Shown here piece by piece: positions 17,894 to 27,352 of a stretch of 64,000 nt of DNA. Below the pieces are notes generated by a model that saw nothing but the letters and a program-made list of their open reading frames with translations, ran no database searches and was not told where the DNA came from. This DNA is from DASRDU01 sp046331565. Its GTDB lineage: Bacteria > Acidobacteriota > Blastocatellia > RBC074. Where the stretch lies: assembly GCA_046331565.1 (NCBI GenBank), contig JAXLQP010000007.1, positions 186,001 to 250,000 on the forward strand, read 5' to 3'. The stretch's first letter is position 1; every line of letters begins with the position of its first letter. A program made the translations under genes and the position numbers.

Positions 17894-19072
17894 TCAGTGA
17901 ACGGGGGCGATTGAGAAAGTTTCGCGCGTCGTGTGCTGCGGGGCCGCGAACGAACCAGCCAGGGCGCGCAGTTGCGGCAGGCACGAAGCCGGAGCCACCT
18001 GCTGCAAAAAGTCGAGCAGGCGCGCCGCAAAAACCGGATAAGCAAAACTCTCGGCGTGACGGCGCAGCGTCGGCTGATGCCAGGAACGCAATTCAAATTC
18101 TTCAATGGCCGAAGCCAGCGAATCGGCATTCGGCTGATCGAAAAACAGCCCGGTGACATTCTCGATCACGGTTTCCAGCGCGCCGCCTGCGCGAAAGGCA
18201 ATAACCGGGCGACCGGCAGCATTGATTTCAAGCGGGGTCAGTCCGAAATCCTCTTCGCCGGGAAAGAGCAGCGCGCGCGCGCGACTCGCAAACCGCCGCA
18301 CGGTGGCGTCTGACACGCGGCCCAGAAATTCCACCTGCGGCCCGGCCATACTTTCCAGCCGCTGCCGGTCAGGCCCGTCGCCAATGACCACGAGCGGGCG
18401 ACCCAGCCGCGTGCAGGCTTCGACGGCCAGATCAATGCGCTTGTAGGGAATCAGGCGCGACAGCACCAGGTAGTAATCATCCGTAATGTGATCGGTCTGA
18501 AAACGGTCAACCTCAACCGGCGGCGGAATCACCACGGCTTCGCGCCCGTAATGCTGCCGGATGCGGTCAGCGACGACCTGCGAGTTGGCAAGGTAATAAT
18601 CGGGCTGTTGGGCGGCGCGCTGATCCCACCAGCGCAGGCCCGGCAGCGTGGCCGACAACGCCACCCGCGACCACGCGCTGAATTCCTCACGCGCCGCGTA
18701 ATCGTCGTAACGCCAGACCCACCGCATCGGCGTGTGGCAGTAACAGACATGCACCGCGCCCTGACGGCGATGCACACCCTTGCCGTAACCGGAACTGCTG
18801 CTCAGGATCAGATCGTAAGCCGACAGATCAAGGCTTTCGACGGCCCAGGGATAAAGCAGAAAGTAATGGCGAAATCGGGTTTCGACACCCGGCAGGTGCT
18901 GCATCCAGGAGGTGTGAATCGCCGCATCGCGCAGGCCCGGCGTCAGCCGGTGCGGCAGGGCAACGGTGGTGTAAAGCGGCGCATCAGGAAACAGGCAGTG
19001 CATCGCTTCAGCCACACGCTCCGCTCCGCCCATTTGAATAAAGTAGTCGTGTACCAGGGCAATCCGGGGCAT
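17894..19072 (-). CDS. Glycosyltransferase, GT4 family
   Basis: About 392 aa. I choose ATG 19072 (MPRIALVHDYFIQMGGAERV) because AGAGG sits 8 nt upstream; an in-frame ATG at 19105 is possible and longer frames would overlap the upstream gene. The N-terminal half has the GT4 acceptor-side pattern GGAERV. The C-terminal half has the nucleotide-sugar side: YYLVLSRLIPYKRIDLAVEA, VVIGDGPDRQRLE, EFLGRVSDATVRRF, and the E-x7-E region LLFPGEEDFGLTPLE. The protein likely transfers a sugar onto the growing lipid-linked repeat unit in the cytoplasm. The sugar cannot be read. It lies 73 bp after the other GT4 gene and 23 bp before the A-T-TE synthetase. Confidence 0.9.
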   Translation of the reverse strand: MPRIALVHDYFIQMGGAERVAEAMHCLFPDAPLYTTVALPHRLTPGLRDAAIHTSWMQHLPGVETRFRHYFLLYPWAVESLDLSAYDLILSSSSGYGKGVHRRQGAVHVCYCHTPMRWVWRYDDYAAREEFSAWSRVALSATLPGLRWWDQRAAQQPDYYLANSQVVADRIRQHYGREAVVIPPPVEVDRFQTDHITDDYYLVLSRLIPYKRIDLAVEACTRLGRPLVVIGDGPDRQRLESMAGPQVEFLGRVSDATVRRFASRARALLFPGEEDFGLTPLEINAAGRPVIAFRAGGALETVIENVTGLFFDQPNADSLASAIEEFELRSWHQPTLRRHAESFAYPVFAARLLDFLQQVAPASCLPQLRALAGSFAAPQHTTRETFSIAPVH

Positions 19073-19145
19073 ATCCAGAACCTCTTTTTCGGTAGTTGCA
19101 GTCATGTGCCTGCGCCGCCATAAAAATCCTGCGCCGCAGTGACAG

Positions 19146-20372
19146 TCAGTCTCTTTGCTGAATCGTTTCCGGGGACACCGACAGGCTGCCAGCCTGTCGC
19201 ACATCCCTGACAGCAGTTGCGCGATAAAATTCATGCAGTCCGGCCAGGTACGCGGCCACTGAAAAATGCTTCAGCACACGCTGCCGCGCGTTTTCGCCCA
19301 GGTGTGCGCGCAGGTGCGGTTCGCGGCTCAGTTTGAGCATCGCTGCCGCGAGCGCCGCTTCATCGCCTGACGGAACCAGCCATCCGCTGTGGTTGTGTTC
19401 GATCAGCTCAGGATTGCCGCCGACTGCGGTGGCAATGACGGCGAGGCCGCTTGCCATGGCTTCAAGCACGACCAGTCCGCACGGTTCCGCCGTTGAATTG
19501 ACGACCAGGACATCGAGCGCCTGCATCAGCGCGGGCACGTCATCACGCGGGCCGAGCAGGCGCACGTTCGCGGCCAGTCCGGTTTGCGCTGTCATTTCAA
19601 TCAGCCGCTGGTGATACTGCTGATCGGCTTCGGTAAAAAGCGGCGCGCCGACCACGAGCAGCACGACCTGCGGCAGTTGCCTGACGACGCGCGCAAAGGC
19701 GTGCAGCAATCCGAGTTGTCCCTTGCGTTCGGTGATCTGGCCGATAATGCCGATGACCGGGCCTTTTTCATTCAGTCCGAGTTGCGCTCGCACTTTCTCG
19801 CCAGCAGCGGCGTCAGGCCGGAACCGCGCTGTGTCAGCCGCATTGCGCAGCACCGTCATCGGCACGCGGCGGCGAAAGAGTCGCAGCGTCAGCCCGCTGA
19901 ACCGCTCAGCCACTGCCTGTGAAACGGCCAGCAGGCGCAGCCTCGGTGAACTGAGCGTGAACAGACGAATCGCCGTGCTGAACGGGTGATGCGGCAGCAG
20001 GTCGTGCAGATGCCAGATGACCGGCACGCGCAAACCTGCCGTCGCCACCGTCATCACCAGCCCGGCGCGAATGCTGTTGGCGTGAATCAGATCGGGCGCA
20101 ATGTTCAGGACGGCGCGGCGCGCTTCACGAATGACGCGATAAAACGAGCGCAGATAAGCGAGGAGCTGACCGGGCCGCCGCGTAAAGCGGGCCTGCAATT
20201 CCTCAACGGTGAAACACGGCACGCCCTGCGCTGCGACCATTTCACGCAGCGTGCCCGACGGACACAGCACGGCGGGCGCGAAATCGTCGCGCTCAGCCTG
20301 CGCCAGAATCATCAGCAGCACGCGCTCAGCGCCGCTGACCGTGCCCGTGTGGTTGTAAAAAAGCAGCTTCAT
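19146..20372 (-). CDS. Glycosyltransferase, GT4 family
   Basis: A 408-aa cytosolic glycosyltransferase with a GT-B fold. The N-terminal GTVSGAERVLLMIL and DLIHANSIRAGLV belong to the acceptor domain. The C-terminal domain has GIIGQITERKGQLGLLHAFA, VLLVVGAPLF, NVRLLGPRDDVPALMQALDVLVV and the E-x7-E signature in EPCGLVVLEAMASGLAVIATAVGG. It follows the small 77-aa gene after 5 bp, so both are probably read from the polymerase transcript. Role: addition of one sugar of the repeat unit. The donor and linkage are not predictable. The family call is very strong. Confidence 0.92.
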   Translation of the reverse strand: MKLLFYNHTGTVSGAERVLLMILAQAERDDFAPAVLCPSGTLREMVAAQGVPCFTVEELQARFTRRPGQLLAYLRSFYRVIREARRAVLNIAPDLIHANSIRAGLVMTVATAGLRVPVIWHLHDLLPHHPFSTAIRLFTLSSPRLRLLAVSQAVAERFSGLTLRLFRRRVPMTVLRNAADTARFRPDAAAGEKVRAQLGLNEKGPVIGIIGQITERKGQLGLLHAFARVVRQLPQVVLLVVGAPLFTEADQQYHQRLIEMTAQTGLAANVRLLGPRDDVPALMQALDVLVVNSTAEPCGLVVLEAMASGLAVIATAVGGNPELIEHNHSGWLVPSGDEAALAAAMLKLSREPHLRAHLGENARQRVLKHFSVAAYLAGLHEFYRATAVRDVRQAGSLSVSPETIQQRD

Positions 20373-20377
20373 CTGTT

Positions 20378-20611
20378 TTATTCGACGCGACAGCCGTGAT
20401 TGAATTCTTCCTTATTGAACCATTCGGCATATTCCGTTCCGGGCTGCGGCTGCCAGATCACTTTGACGTACCATTCCTGCACAACCCAGACCGCGCTTTC
20501 GACGAAACCCTGCGTTCCGGCAGGGACTTCAGCCAGATCGGTCAGCGCGCGCACCTTCCGGCCAATCAGGCTGTGTGCTTCGGGGAGGGTAAACACATTG
20601 CATCCTTTCAA
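20378..20611 (-). CDS. Small conserved-looking protein, function unknown
   Basis: 77 aa starting MKGCNVFTLPEAHSLIGRKV. It contains an SH3-like pattern: GRKVRALTDLAEVPAGTQGFVES, then VWVVQEWYVKVIWQ, ending EYAEWFNKEEFNHGCRVE. It has no signal peptide, membrane segment or catalytic motif. It is packed between the polymerase (3 bp away) and a GT4 (5 bp away), which argues that it is a real translated gene. I do not recognise a named family. A small regulatory or scaffolding role in the glycan complex is possible but unsupported. Confidence 0.7.
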   Translation of the reverse strand: MKGCNVFTLPEAHSLIGRKVRALTDLAEVPAGTQGFVESAVWVVQEWYVKVIWQPQPGTEYAEWFNKEEFNHGCRVE

Positions 20612-20614
20612 AGT

Positions 20615-22135
20615 TCAATTCGTTGCCAGGCTGAACTCGTCACCGACGGTTTCCCTGAGCCAGGCTTCATCGCGCGCCGTTTCAGCGCCGATCCAGCCGG
20701 TCAGCAGCCACGCGACAGGCGCGGCTGAATAGATCGAAAAGGTCAGCCCGAAAAAGCTGTTGAGAATCAGCATCGGCATCATGGCCGCCGCAATCCGGCG
20801 CATCGCTGCCGTCTGCGTGCCCGGCCCGGCGCGTTTGAAATTGCGAACAGCCATCAGCATGGCCCGCCCCAGCAGCCAGACAAACAGCAGCGCCGTCGGC
20901 AGGCTGCATCCGACCAGCAGCACGGCGATGAAGCTGTCAATCGGATAGAGTTCATCTTCAGGATTGGCGTAACGCGCTGCCGCGACCGTTCCCGCGCCGA
21001 GGCCTGTGCCAAGCGGGCGCGACGGAATGATGCGCGTCATCAATCGCGTCCAGATCATGAAGCGGGCATTCAGGCTGTCTTCCTTTCCCGGTTGCAGCGT
21101 GCCGCGCGCCGTGTGCGAAAGCATGGTTTCGAGTTTCTCGTCACGATCCTTGCTCCACATATCTTCGGATGATGGTGGTTTGGCCAGCGCCATCACAATC
21201 GCTCCGCACAGCACCATCAGCGCCAGGCGGCCCGCTGCACCGCGCAGGTTGCGTGCGCCGAGCAGCACCATCGTGCCGAGCGCCGCCATCAGCCCGAAAA
21301 TGCCGGTGCGCTGCCCCGTCACCATCAGCATGCCGGTCAGCGCCACGCCCGCGAATGCCCAGCCCAGCATTGTGCGCCACGACTTTGCGCTCAGCGCGAA
21401 ACCACAGGCCGCCACCACCCCGTACTGCACATACCGCCCCCATTCCTCGGCGCTGTTGAAGGTCGCCAGCGCCCGCGTGACGTGACCGACCGCGATTGAT
21501 TCGTAATGATCGGTGTGCTGAATCCAGTAATTCTCAAAGTCCGGATACCCGAACAGCAGTTGATAGAGTCCGTGCAGCGAACAAAGCAGCCCCATCACCA
21601 CCACCAGCCGCATGGCCGAAATCATCAGCGCGGCCTGCACTGTCTGGCCGAAATAAAACCAGGCCACCGGCACCAGAATGAACATTGCCCCTGACAAACC
21701 GACAAACAACCCGCCCTGAAACGGATTGAAAATCTGCACGGTAAAGATCAGCGCCAGCACGGTGACGGTCGTGGCCAGCGGCTGCTCGTAAAAGATGCGC
21801 CACCGGCGATACCACAGCAGAATGGCAAAGGCGATCAGCGTGACCAGCGGCGTCAGCAGATGAATCGGATCGGTGCTGGTGTATTCGACAAAGATGAACT
21901 GCGCCCGCCGCAGCAGCCCGCGCAGCGGTTCAAAGGTCATCATCGCCAGCAGCCCGGCTTCCAGGCTGTGCAGCAGCGGCAGCGTCATCAGCCACCACAT
22001 CACCGCGAGCAGCGCGGCGCGCAGCATCTGCCCGCCGCTGACAATCGCCATCGTCGTCGCCGCCGACAGCAGCGGCAGCAGGGCCACGAGCCGCCGCCGT
22101 GCTGTCACACTCTGTTTCTTCCCGGCATCTGTCAT
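20615..22135 (-). CDS. O-antigen ligase/Wzy-like polymerase
   Basis: A 506-aa polytopic membrane protein with about 12 hydrophobic segments. A long hydrophilic stretch follows residue 330 (MWSKDRDEKLETMLSHTARGT, then GKEDSLNARFMIWTRLMTRI). This large periplasmic loop and the following PSRPLGTGLGAGTVAAARYA are typical of the O-antigen ligase/polymerase superfamily (Wzy_C-like). It probably joins flipped repeat units into polymer on the periplasmic face. It heads a tight run: small gene 3 bp later, GT4s, then the NRPS genes. The upstream gene starts a separate large secreted protein. The family is clear; polymerase versus ligase is not decided by sequence. Confidence 0.86.
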   Translation of the reverse strand: MTDAGKKQSVTARRRLVALLPLLSAATTMAIVSGGQMLRAALLAVMWWLMTLPLLHSLEAGLLAMMTFEPLRGLLRRAQFIFVEYTSTDPIHLLTPLVTLIAFAILLWYRRWRIFYEQPLATTVTVLALIFTVQIFNPFQGGLFVGLSGAMFILVPVAWFYFGQTVQAALMISAMRLVVVMGLLCSLHGLYQLLFGYPDFENYWIQHTDHYESIAVGHVTRALATFNSAEEWGRYVQYGVVAACGFALSAKSWRTMLGWAFAGVALTGMLMVTGQRTGIFGLMAALGTMVLLGARNLRGAAGRLALMVLCGAIVMALAKPPSSEDMWSKDRDEKLETMLSHTARGTLQPGKEDSLNARFMIWTRLMTRIIPSRPLGTGLGAGTVAAARYANPEDELYPIDSFIAVLLVGCSLPTALLFVWLLGRAMLMAVRNFKRAGPGTQTAAMRRIAAAMMPMLILNSFFGLTFSIYSAAPVAWLLTGWIGAETARDEAWLRETVGDEFSLATN

Positions 22136-22159
22136 TCCGGCAAACTACCCGATCCTTTC

Positions 22160-25100
22160 TCAGGGAAGATAAAACTGGCTCCTCGGAATCACCTCTTCGC
22201 GCTGGCTGGCGCTCGACCACCTGAGCGTGATGTAGGCTTCCTTGTCCTTGTCGCTGAACTCGATTCTGATCCGGTACTTCTGCCCGGCGCTGAATCTGAT
22301 GCTGCCGACGTTGCGGCCCTTCTTCACGTCGTCCTTGTCGCCGTGCATGTCAATCAGCAACTGGTCATTGATCCAGATTCTGACCTTGTCGGCGGAAGTG
22401 ATTTTCAGCGTGTAATTCTCAGTGAAGCGCGGCTGCACAAAGCCTGTCCAGCGCACAGAGAAATGATCCTTCTTCAGACCGGGACCGGGTGAACTGCTGC
22501 CCCAGTTGAAGTCAATGACCGGATCGGTTCGCGTGAATTTGAGATTTTTTTGATTGTCCTTTTCCTTGTCGCTGATCTTGTCATCATCGAAATACTCACC
22601 CTTCAGTCCCGTCCCGCTGCCGCTCGTGCCGCCGCTCGCATTGACCGTGACTTTGACAGCGACTGAAGTCGTCGCCGCGCCCTTGTTGTCAATGGCTCTG
22701 GCCGTAATGCTGTAGCTGCCTGCGGCCACATCGCTCCAGGTGATGTTGTAGGGACTCGCAGACTCGGTGTGGAGCAGTTTGCCGTCAATGTAAAACTCAA
22801 CCCGGCTGACTGACCCGTCGCTGTCTGACGCGGTAGCTGCCAGATCAATCCGGGCCGGAGCCGTGAAGGTCGAGCCACTGGCCGGTGAAGTCAGTTGCAC
22901 GGTCGGCGGTTTGTTACTGCTCTGAGCCGGATTGACCGTCACGCTGACGGCTGCCGAAACAGCCGTTGCGCCCTTGTTGTCGGTGGCTCTGGCCGTGATG
23001 GTGTAGCTGCCTGACGGCACGTTCGTCCAGTTGAAGCTGTACGGACTCTGCGTGTCGGTCGCAAGCAACTGACTGCCGGAAAAGAATTCGACCTTGGCAA
23101 TCGAACCGTCACTGTCAGACGCCGTTGCCGCGAGCGAAACGCTGGCCGGAGCCGTAAAAGTTGCGCCGTTTGTCGGCGCGGTCAGGCTGACGGTCGGCGG
23201 TTTGTTGGCCGCGATTTTGTTGACGCGAACGTTATCGAAGACTGCGGTACACACGGCCGAATTGTTGGCGCTCGTGACGGCCAGGCCGAACCGCGTTCCA
23301 GCGGGCAGCGCCACCGTTGCGCTCGCCACCTGCGTCCACGTATTGCCGTCGCTCGAACGATAGCCCGTCAGCGTGCTGCCGCTGCGCACCAGGCGCAGCC
23401 AGTGCGGAGCCGCCACAGACCCGCCCGAAGTCAGCGCCGTGCCGAACCCGGTGGCGCCGCGCCATTCAAAGGCCAGGCCTTCGACCGGCGAGAGACTGAT
23501 CAGCGCGTGCGCGGCATTGGCGCTGGTGCTTTCACGAATCATCACCCCGGCCTTCGCGCCGGTCGCGGTGTTCTGCACGCTGACGACGCGGGCGATGATT
23601 TCGCCGTCGCCGTCAAGCGGCTGATAGACGTAATAAAATCCGTCAACCGTGCCCGCGATGTCTGCGCCGGAACCTCTGAGCGTGAAAGTGCCGTTTGAGT
23701 AATTCGCGCTGCCTGCAAGCCCGACGTTGCCGATTTCAGTCCCCTGCCAGGGCGCGGGCAGGGAACTCGTCGGTGAAAGCGGATTGACTCTGACCGTAGC
23801 GGTGCTGCTCAGGCCGCTGCTGTCGGTGACGGTCAGGACGATTTCGTAAAAAAACGTGCCGACCGTGCCGTGATTTTCGACCACGAAGCTGCCCGATGAG
23901 CCGGTCGCGGTGATGCTCGGATGCACGTGCGTATCGTGATGCAGCAGCACCTGCCACGACATCGCGCTTGCGGGCAGCGTTTCGTCAGGATCAGTGGCCG
24001 TGCCTCTGAACGTTACTGTGTCACCGATGTTGACCGTGGCGTTATTGGCCGGAGCCGTGATCGTGGCGACCGGCGGGCGACTGCCAACGGTGACTGTCAC
24101 CGTGTCAGACGCGCTCAGGCCTGATGAACTGGTCACCGTCAGCCTGGCGGTATAAGTTTTCACGCCCGTTGCCGGATAGGAGTAAACCGGATTCGCCTGG
24201 GTCGAAGTGTTGCCGTCACCGAATTCCCAGCGATAACTGAGCGTGCCGCCATTCGGGTCGCTCGATCCGGCGCTTGAAAATGCGACTTTGTACGGTTCGG
24301 CGACTGACGGTCGCGTGGCCGAGGCTGAAGCAATCGGCGCGGTCGTGTTGTTGTAACGAATGCGCCGAATCTCGCCGGTCGTGATCGAAGGATAATAGAG
24401 CGCGCCGTCAGGCCCGATTTCGAGCGACACCGGGCCGGGCACATTGGTCGCAAAGACTTCGACGCTTGCGACGTTGTTGTTTGCGTCAAAGACGATGCGG
24501 CGGATGAAGTTGTTGACGTAATCGGCAAAGAAGTAATTGCCGCGATATTTCGCGGGAAACTGCGTGCCCGTATAAAACGGCCCGCCGATCACCGACGCGC
24601 CGCCGGTGGTTGGATAAGTGTGAATCGGTCTGGTGACGGAACTGGCCGGAATGCCCGCACAGCGATCAGGAAACGATGACTGAAAACCCGGCTGCGGATC
24701 GTTGCCTTCGTAACAGGGCCAGCCGAAATTGGCTCCGCGCCCGCGATTGATCTCTTCCCAGGCGCTCAGCCCGACATCACCGATCATCACGACGCCGGTT
24801 GACGGATGCACGGTGAAGCGAAACGGATTGCGCAGCCCGTAATTGAAAATCTTCGAGCGCACCGAGTTCGGATTGCCGTCAAAGAACGGATTGTCGCTCG
24901 GCGCTGTGCCGTCCCGGTTGATGCGCATGATTTTGCCGTTGTAGTAATTCAGATTCTGCGCGCGAAACGATTGCGGATCGAGAAAGGCAAACGAACTGCC
25001 GTCGCCCATCCCGACATAAAGTTTGCCGTCCGGCCCGAAGCGCACCGTGCCGACCGTGTGCGCCGTCGAATCGGAAGCCATACAGTCAGAGCCTTCGGCA

Positions 25101-25606
25101 AACTGGCTGCACGGCGCATTGCCGATGGTGCCCATCAGCGCGACTTCGCTGCTTGCGGGCGCGACATCAGGATTGTTTGCGTCAGCCGTGACGCGCGTCA
25201 GGCGCGCCGTCTTTGGCCCGTTATCGCCCGGATTGCCCGTGTTCTCGTAAACGTAAAGCAGATAGACGAACCTGTTGGTCGCAAAGTCAGGATCAACCGC
25301 CAGTCCCATCAGCCCGCGATCACCTGAGCGATTGACGTGTGACGAAATGTCAATGAACGGCTGCGTAAGCAGCGTCCCGTTTTTGATGATGCGCACCTGG
25401 CCGTTTTTCTGCCAGACAAAGAGCCGACCATCGGGCGCAAAGGCCGCGCCGGTCGGCGAGAAGGCTGGCAGCGTGGCAAGAGTTTCTGAAACAAATCCCG
25501 GATCAGTGAAATTCTGAGCTGAAACAGTAATGGCAGAAATGCCGATGAACAGCAGGCTCATCAGCAGCGCGAAAAGGGCAGAGGACTTTCTGACGGGGCG
25601 AATCAT
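22160..25606 (-). CDS. Secreted sugar-dehydrogenase-like protein with PKD, Ig and PA14 domains
   Basis: 1,148 aa with a signal peptide (ALFALLMSLLFIGISAITVSAQ). Residues about 35-425 form a PQQ-dependent glucose/sorbosone-dehydrogenase-type beta-propeller: GAAFAPDGRLFVWQKNG, GDRGLMGLAVDPDF, DGKLYVGMGDGS, WEEINRGRGANFGWPCYEG. Two PKD/Ig-like domains follow (about 430-615), then a DUF1349-like lectin-fold domain (about 625-800: VMIRESTSANAAHALISLSP). Two near-identical bacterial Ig domains come next (about 805-990: ITARATDNKGATAVS and ITARAIDNKGAATTS), and a C-terminal PA14 domain (about 1000-1148: LKGEYFDDDK, GFVQPRFTENYTLKITSADK). It is probably cell-surface or secreted and acts on or binds carbohydrate. 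Enzymatic activity is plausible because the propeller core looks intact, but it is not proven. Confidence 0.9.
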   Translation of the reverse strand: MIRPVRKSSALFALLMSLLFIGISAITVSAQNFTDPGFVSETLATLPAFSPTGAAFAPDGRLFVWQKNGQVRIIKNGTLLTQPFIDISSHVNRSGDRGLMGLAVDPDFATNRFVYLLYVYENTGNPGDNGPKTARLTRVTADANNPDVAPASSEVALMGTIGNAPCSQFAEGSDCMASDSTAHTVGTVRFGPDGKLYVGMGDGSSFAFLDPQSFRAQNLNYYNGKIMRINRDGTAPSDNPFFDGNPNSVRSKIFNYGLRNPFRFTVHPSTGVVMIGDVGLSAWEEINRGRGANFGWPCYEGNDPQPGFQSSFPDRCAGIPASSVTRPIHTYPTTGGASVIGGPFYTGTQFPAKYRGNYFFADYVNNFIRRIVFDANNNVASVEVFATNVPGPVSLEIGPDGALYYPSITTGEIRRIRYNNTTAPIASASATRPSVAEPYKVAFSSAGSSDPNGGTLSYRWEFGDGNTSTQANPVYSYPATGVKTYTARLTVTSSSGLSASDTVTVTVGSRPPVATITAPANNATVNIGDTVTFRGTATDPDETLPASAMSWQVLLHHDTHVHPSITATGSSGSFVVENHGTVGTFFYEIVLTVTDSSGLSSTATVRVNPLSPTSSLPAPWQGTEIGNVGLAGSANYSNGTFTLRGSGADIAGTVDGFYYVYQPLDGDGEIIARVVSVQNTATGAKAGVMIRESTSANAAHALISLSPVEGLAFEWRGATGFGTALTSGGSVAAPHWLRLVRSGSTLTGYRSSDGNTWTQVASATVALPAGTRFGLAVTSANNSAVCTAVFDNVRVNKIAANKPPTVSLTAPTNGATFTAPASVSLAATASDSDGSIAKVEFFSGSQLLATDTQSPYSFNWTNVPSGSYTITARATDNKGATAVSAAVSVTVNPAQSSNKPPTVQLTSPASGSTFTAPARIDLAATASDSDGSVSRVEFYIDGKLLHTESASPYNITWSDVAAGSYSITARAIDNKGAATTSVAVKVTVNASGGTSGSGTGLKGEYFDDDKISDKEKDNQKNLKFTRTDPVIDFNWGSSSPGPGLKKDHFSVRWTGFVQPRFTENYTLKITSADKVRIWINDQLLIDMHGDKDDVKKGRNVGSIRFSAGQKYRIRIEFSDKDKEAYITLRWSSASQREEVIPRSQFYLP

Positions 25607-25680
25607 GTGAGTTATCTCCGGTGAGAATGCTTTTTCGGGTGTTCTGAGTCCAGGGAGCAGCAGAACAAGGGCGTCACCGA

Positions 25681-25775
25681 AGAACCGGGCCGCGCCTGCG
25701 CAGCGACGAATTCATTCGTTCTGTCCTGGGAAGCAAACGAATGAATTCGTCACTGCGCGGGTGCGACCTGGTTCT
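25681..25775. repeat. Imperfect palindrome (40-bp arms)
   Basis: Arms 25681-25720 and 25736-25775 are inverted copies with five transition differences and a 15-nt loop. The inner 16 bp (CGAATTCATTCGTT side) match perfectly. It lies between the sugar transferase stop and the secreted dehydrogenase start. In style it resembles the palindromes at 4870-5049 and 8561-8669, though the sequences differ. Confidence 0.9.
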
Positions 25776-25838
25776 GCTGAGCGTCCTTGAGTTCATGCAA
25801 TTGTCCCTGCGGGTCTGCTCAGAACCGTTTATCCTGCG

Positions 25839-27266
25839 TTACGCCGCGCCTCTGCCGGAAAGGACGGCGGGAATCGTGCGCAGGAGAATGCGAAAATCGA
25901 GACCGAGTGACCAGTGGTCAATGTATTCAAGATCGAGCAGCATCCATTCGCGGAAGCTCAGGTTGCTGCGGCCCGACACCTGCCACAGACAGGTGATGCC
26001 GGGTTTGACTGAAAAGCGACGCTTCTGCCACGCCGCATCGAGGCCGAGCGCATCACGCAATGACAGCGGGCGCGGGCCGACCATGCTCATATCACCGAGC
26101 AGGACGTTGATGAGCTGCGGCAGTTCGTCAACGCTTGTGCGGCGCAGCCAGCGCCCGACGCGCGTGATGCGCGGATCGTTTCTGATTTTGAAGATCGGGC
26201 CTTCCTTTTCGTTGAGGTGTTCGATCTCGCGCATGCGCGCTTCGGCATCAATGACCATCGTGCGGAATTTGAATAGCTGAAACCGCCGCTTGTTCCAGCC
26301 CATGCGCGTCTGAATGAAGAAAACGGGGCCGGGTGAATCAAGGCGGATGGCGATGGCTGCCACGATGAAAAGCGGCAGCAGCAGCACGAGCAGCGCCGTC
26401 GCCGCCGCAAAATCGAAGATGCGCTTGAGTTCAGTGCGCCAGCCTGAAACGGGCGTGCTGGTCAGCGAAATAAAAGTCATCCCCTGCAACCTGGCCGGCT
26501 GGCACCACGCGAGGCGGCGCGGGAAAAGGTCTGAGACCAGATGCACCGCGATGCCCTGTTCCTCAAAGAGCGCGATGATGGTTTCCATCTGCTCGTAATG
26601 CGATTTGATCGGCAGCGCGATGACGACTTCATCAATGACTTCAGCCGCGATCAGTTGCGGCAGGCTTTCCAGATCGCCGAGGCGCGGAATGTCTGAGAGC
26701 ATTCCGGGCTGGCTGTCCACGTACCCGATCAGGCGATAACCGAGGTCGGGCCGTTCGAACAGGCGCGCGACAAACTGCTGCGCGCGCGGGCCGCTGCCCA
26801 CGAGCAGCAGCGTTTTCGTGTTGTGACCGCGACGGCGAAACCAGCGCAGTGCATACTGCTGCGCCAGCCGGAAGCCGCAGATCAGTCCGAAGCCGAGCAG
26901 TCCGAACTGTCCGGTTGTCCAGAGCGTGATCGTCGGCCAGCGTCCGAGCTGTGCGACCAGCAGCAGCGCCACCGCGCACCAGAAAACCGCCATCGCCATT
27001 TCGCGCAGTTCCTCACGCACGACGTGCAGCCGCGTCAGCAGGTACAGGCCGCGCACGTTGAGCGTCTGATGCCACAACCCAAGCAGCAGGCCGATGAGCA
27101 GCGCATTGGTGATGGTGACGCGCTCGGAGGTGAAGCTCAGCGCATAACTGACATACCCGGTGCGGGCATAATTGAGCGTGATGGTCAGGCCGAGGGCGCC
27201 AGTCAGCAGCAGCAGATCCATCAGCTTCAGATACAACAGGTAAAATTTGCGGTATGGTGCCGGCAT
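25839..27266 (-). CDS. Polyprenyl glycosylphosphotransferase (WcaJ/CpsE-like)
   Basis: This 475-aa enzyme should start the repeat unit by moving a sugar-1-phosphate onto undecaprenyl phosphate. It has four N-terminal membrane segments. A nucleotide-binding-like middle domain (LLLVGSGPRAQQFVARLFERP) follows, then a fifth hydrophobic helix (AATALLVLLLPLFIVAAIAI). The catalytic bacterial sugar transferase domain (about 285-470) has KRIFDFAAA, SPGPVFFIQTRMGWNKRRF, KFRTM, RRTSVDELPQLINVLLGDMS, MVGPRPLS and KPGITCLWQVSGRS. The order and length match the full-length PHPT family. Gene order, after the Wzz-like genes and before the secreted and polymerase genes, fits an initiating transferase of this locus. 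The sugar (glucose, galactose or other) is unknown. Confidence 0.95.
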   Translation of the reverse strand: MPAPYRKFYLLYLKLMDLLLLTGALGLTITLNYARTGYVSYALSFTSERVTITNALLIGLLLGLWHQTLNVRGLYLLTRLHVVREELREMAMAVFWCAVALLLVAQLGRWPTITLWTTGQFGLLGFGLICGFRLAQQYALRWFRRRGHNTKTLLLVGSGPRAQQFVARLFERPDLGYRLIGYVDSQPGMLSDIPRLGDLESLPQLIAAEVIDEVVIALPIKSHYEQMETIIALFEEQGIAVHLVSDLFPRRLAWCQPARLQGMTFISLTSTPVSGWRTELKRIFDFAAATALLVLLLPLFIVAAIAIRLDSPGPVFFIQTRMGWNKRRFQLFKFRTMVIDAEARMREIEHLNEKEGPIFKIRNDPRITRVGRWLRRTSVDELPQLINVLLGDMSMVGPRPLSLRDALGLDAAWQKRRFSVKPGITCLWQVSGRSNLSFREWMLLDLEYIDHWSLGLDFRILLRTIPAVLSGRGAA

Positions 27267-27352
27267 ATCTTTTCCCAGTGAATGCTTATTCTGACAACGG
27301 GGGACGGTTTCTGATGCCTGTTGACGGATGTTTCAGCGCGACCGTTCACGCC

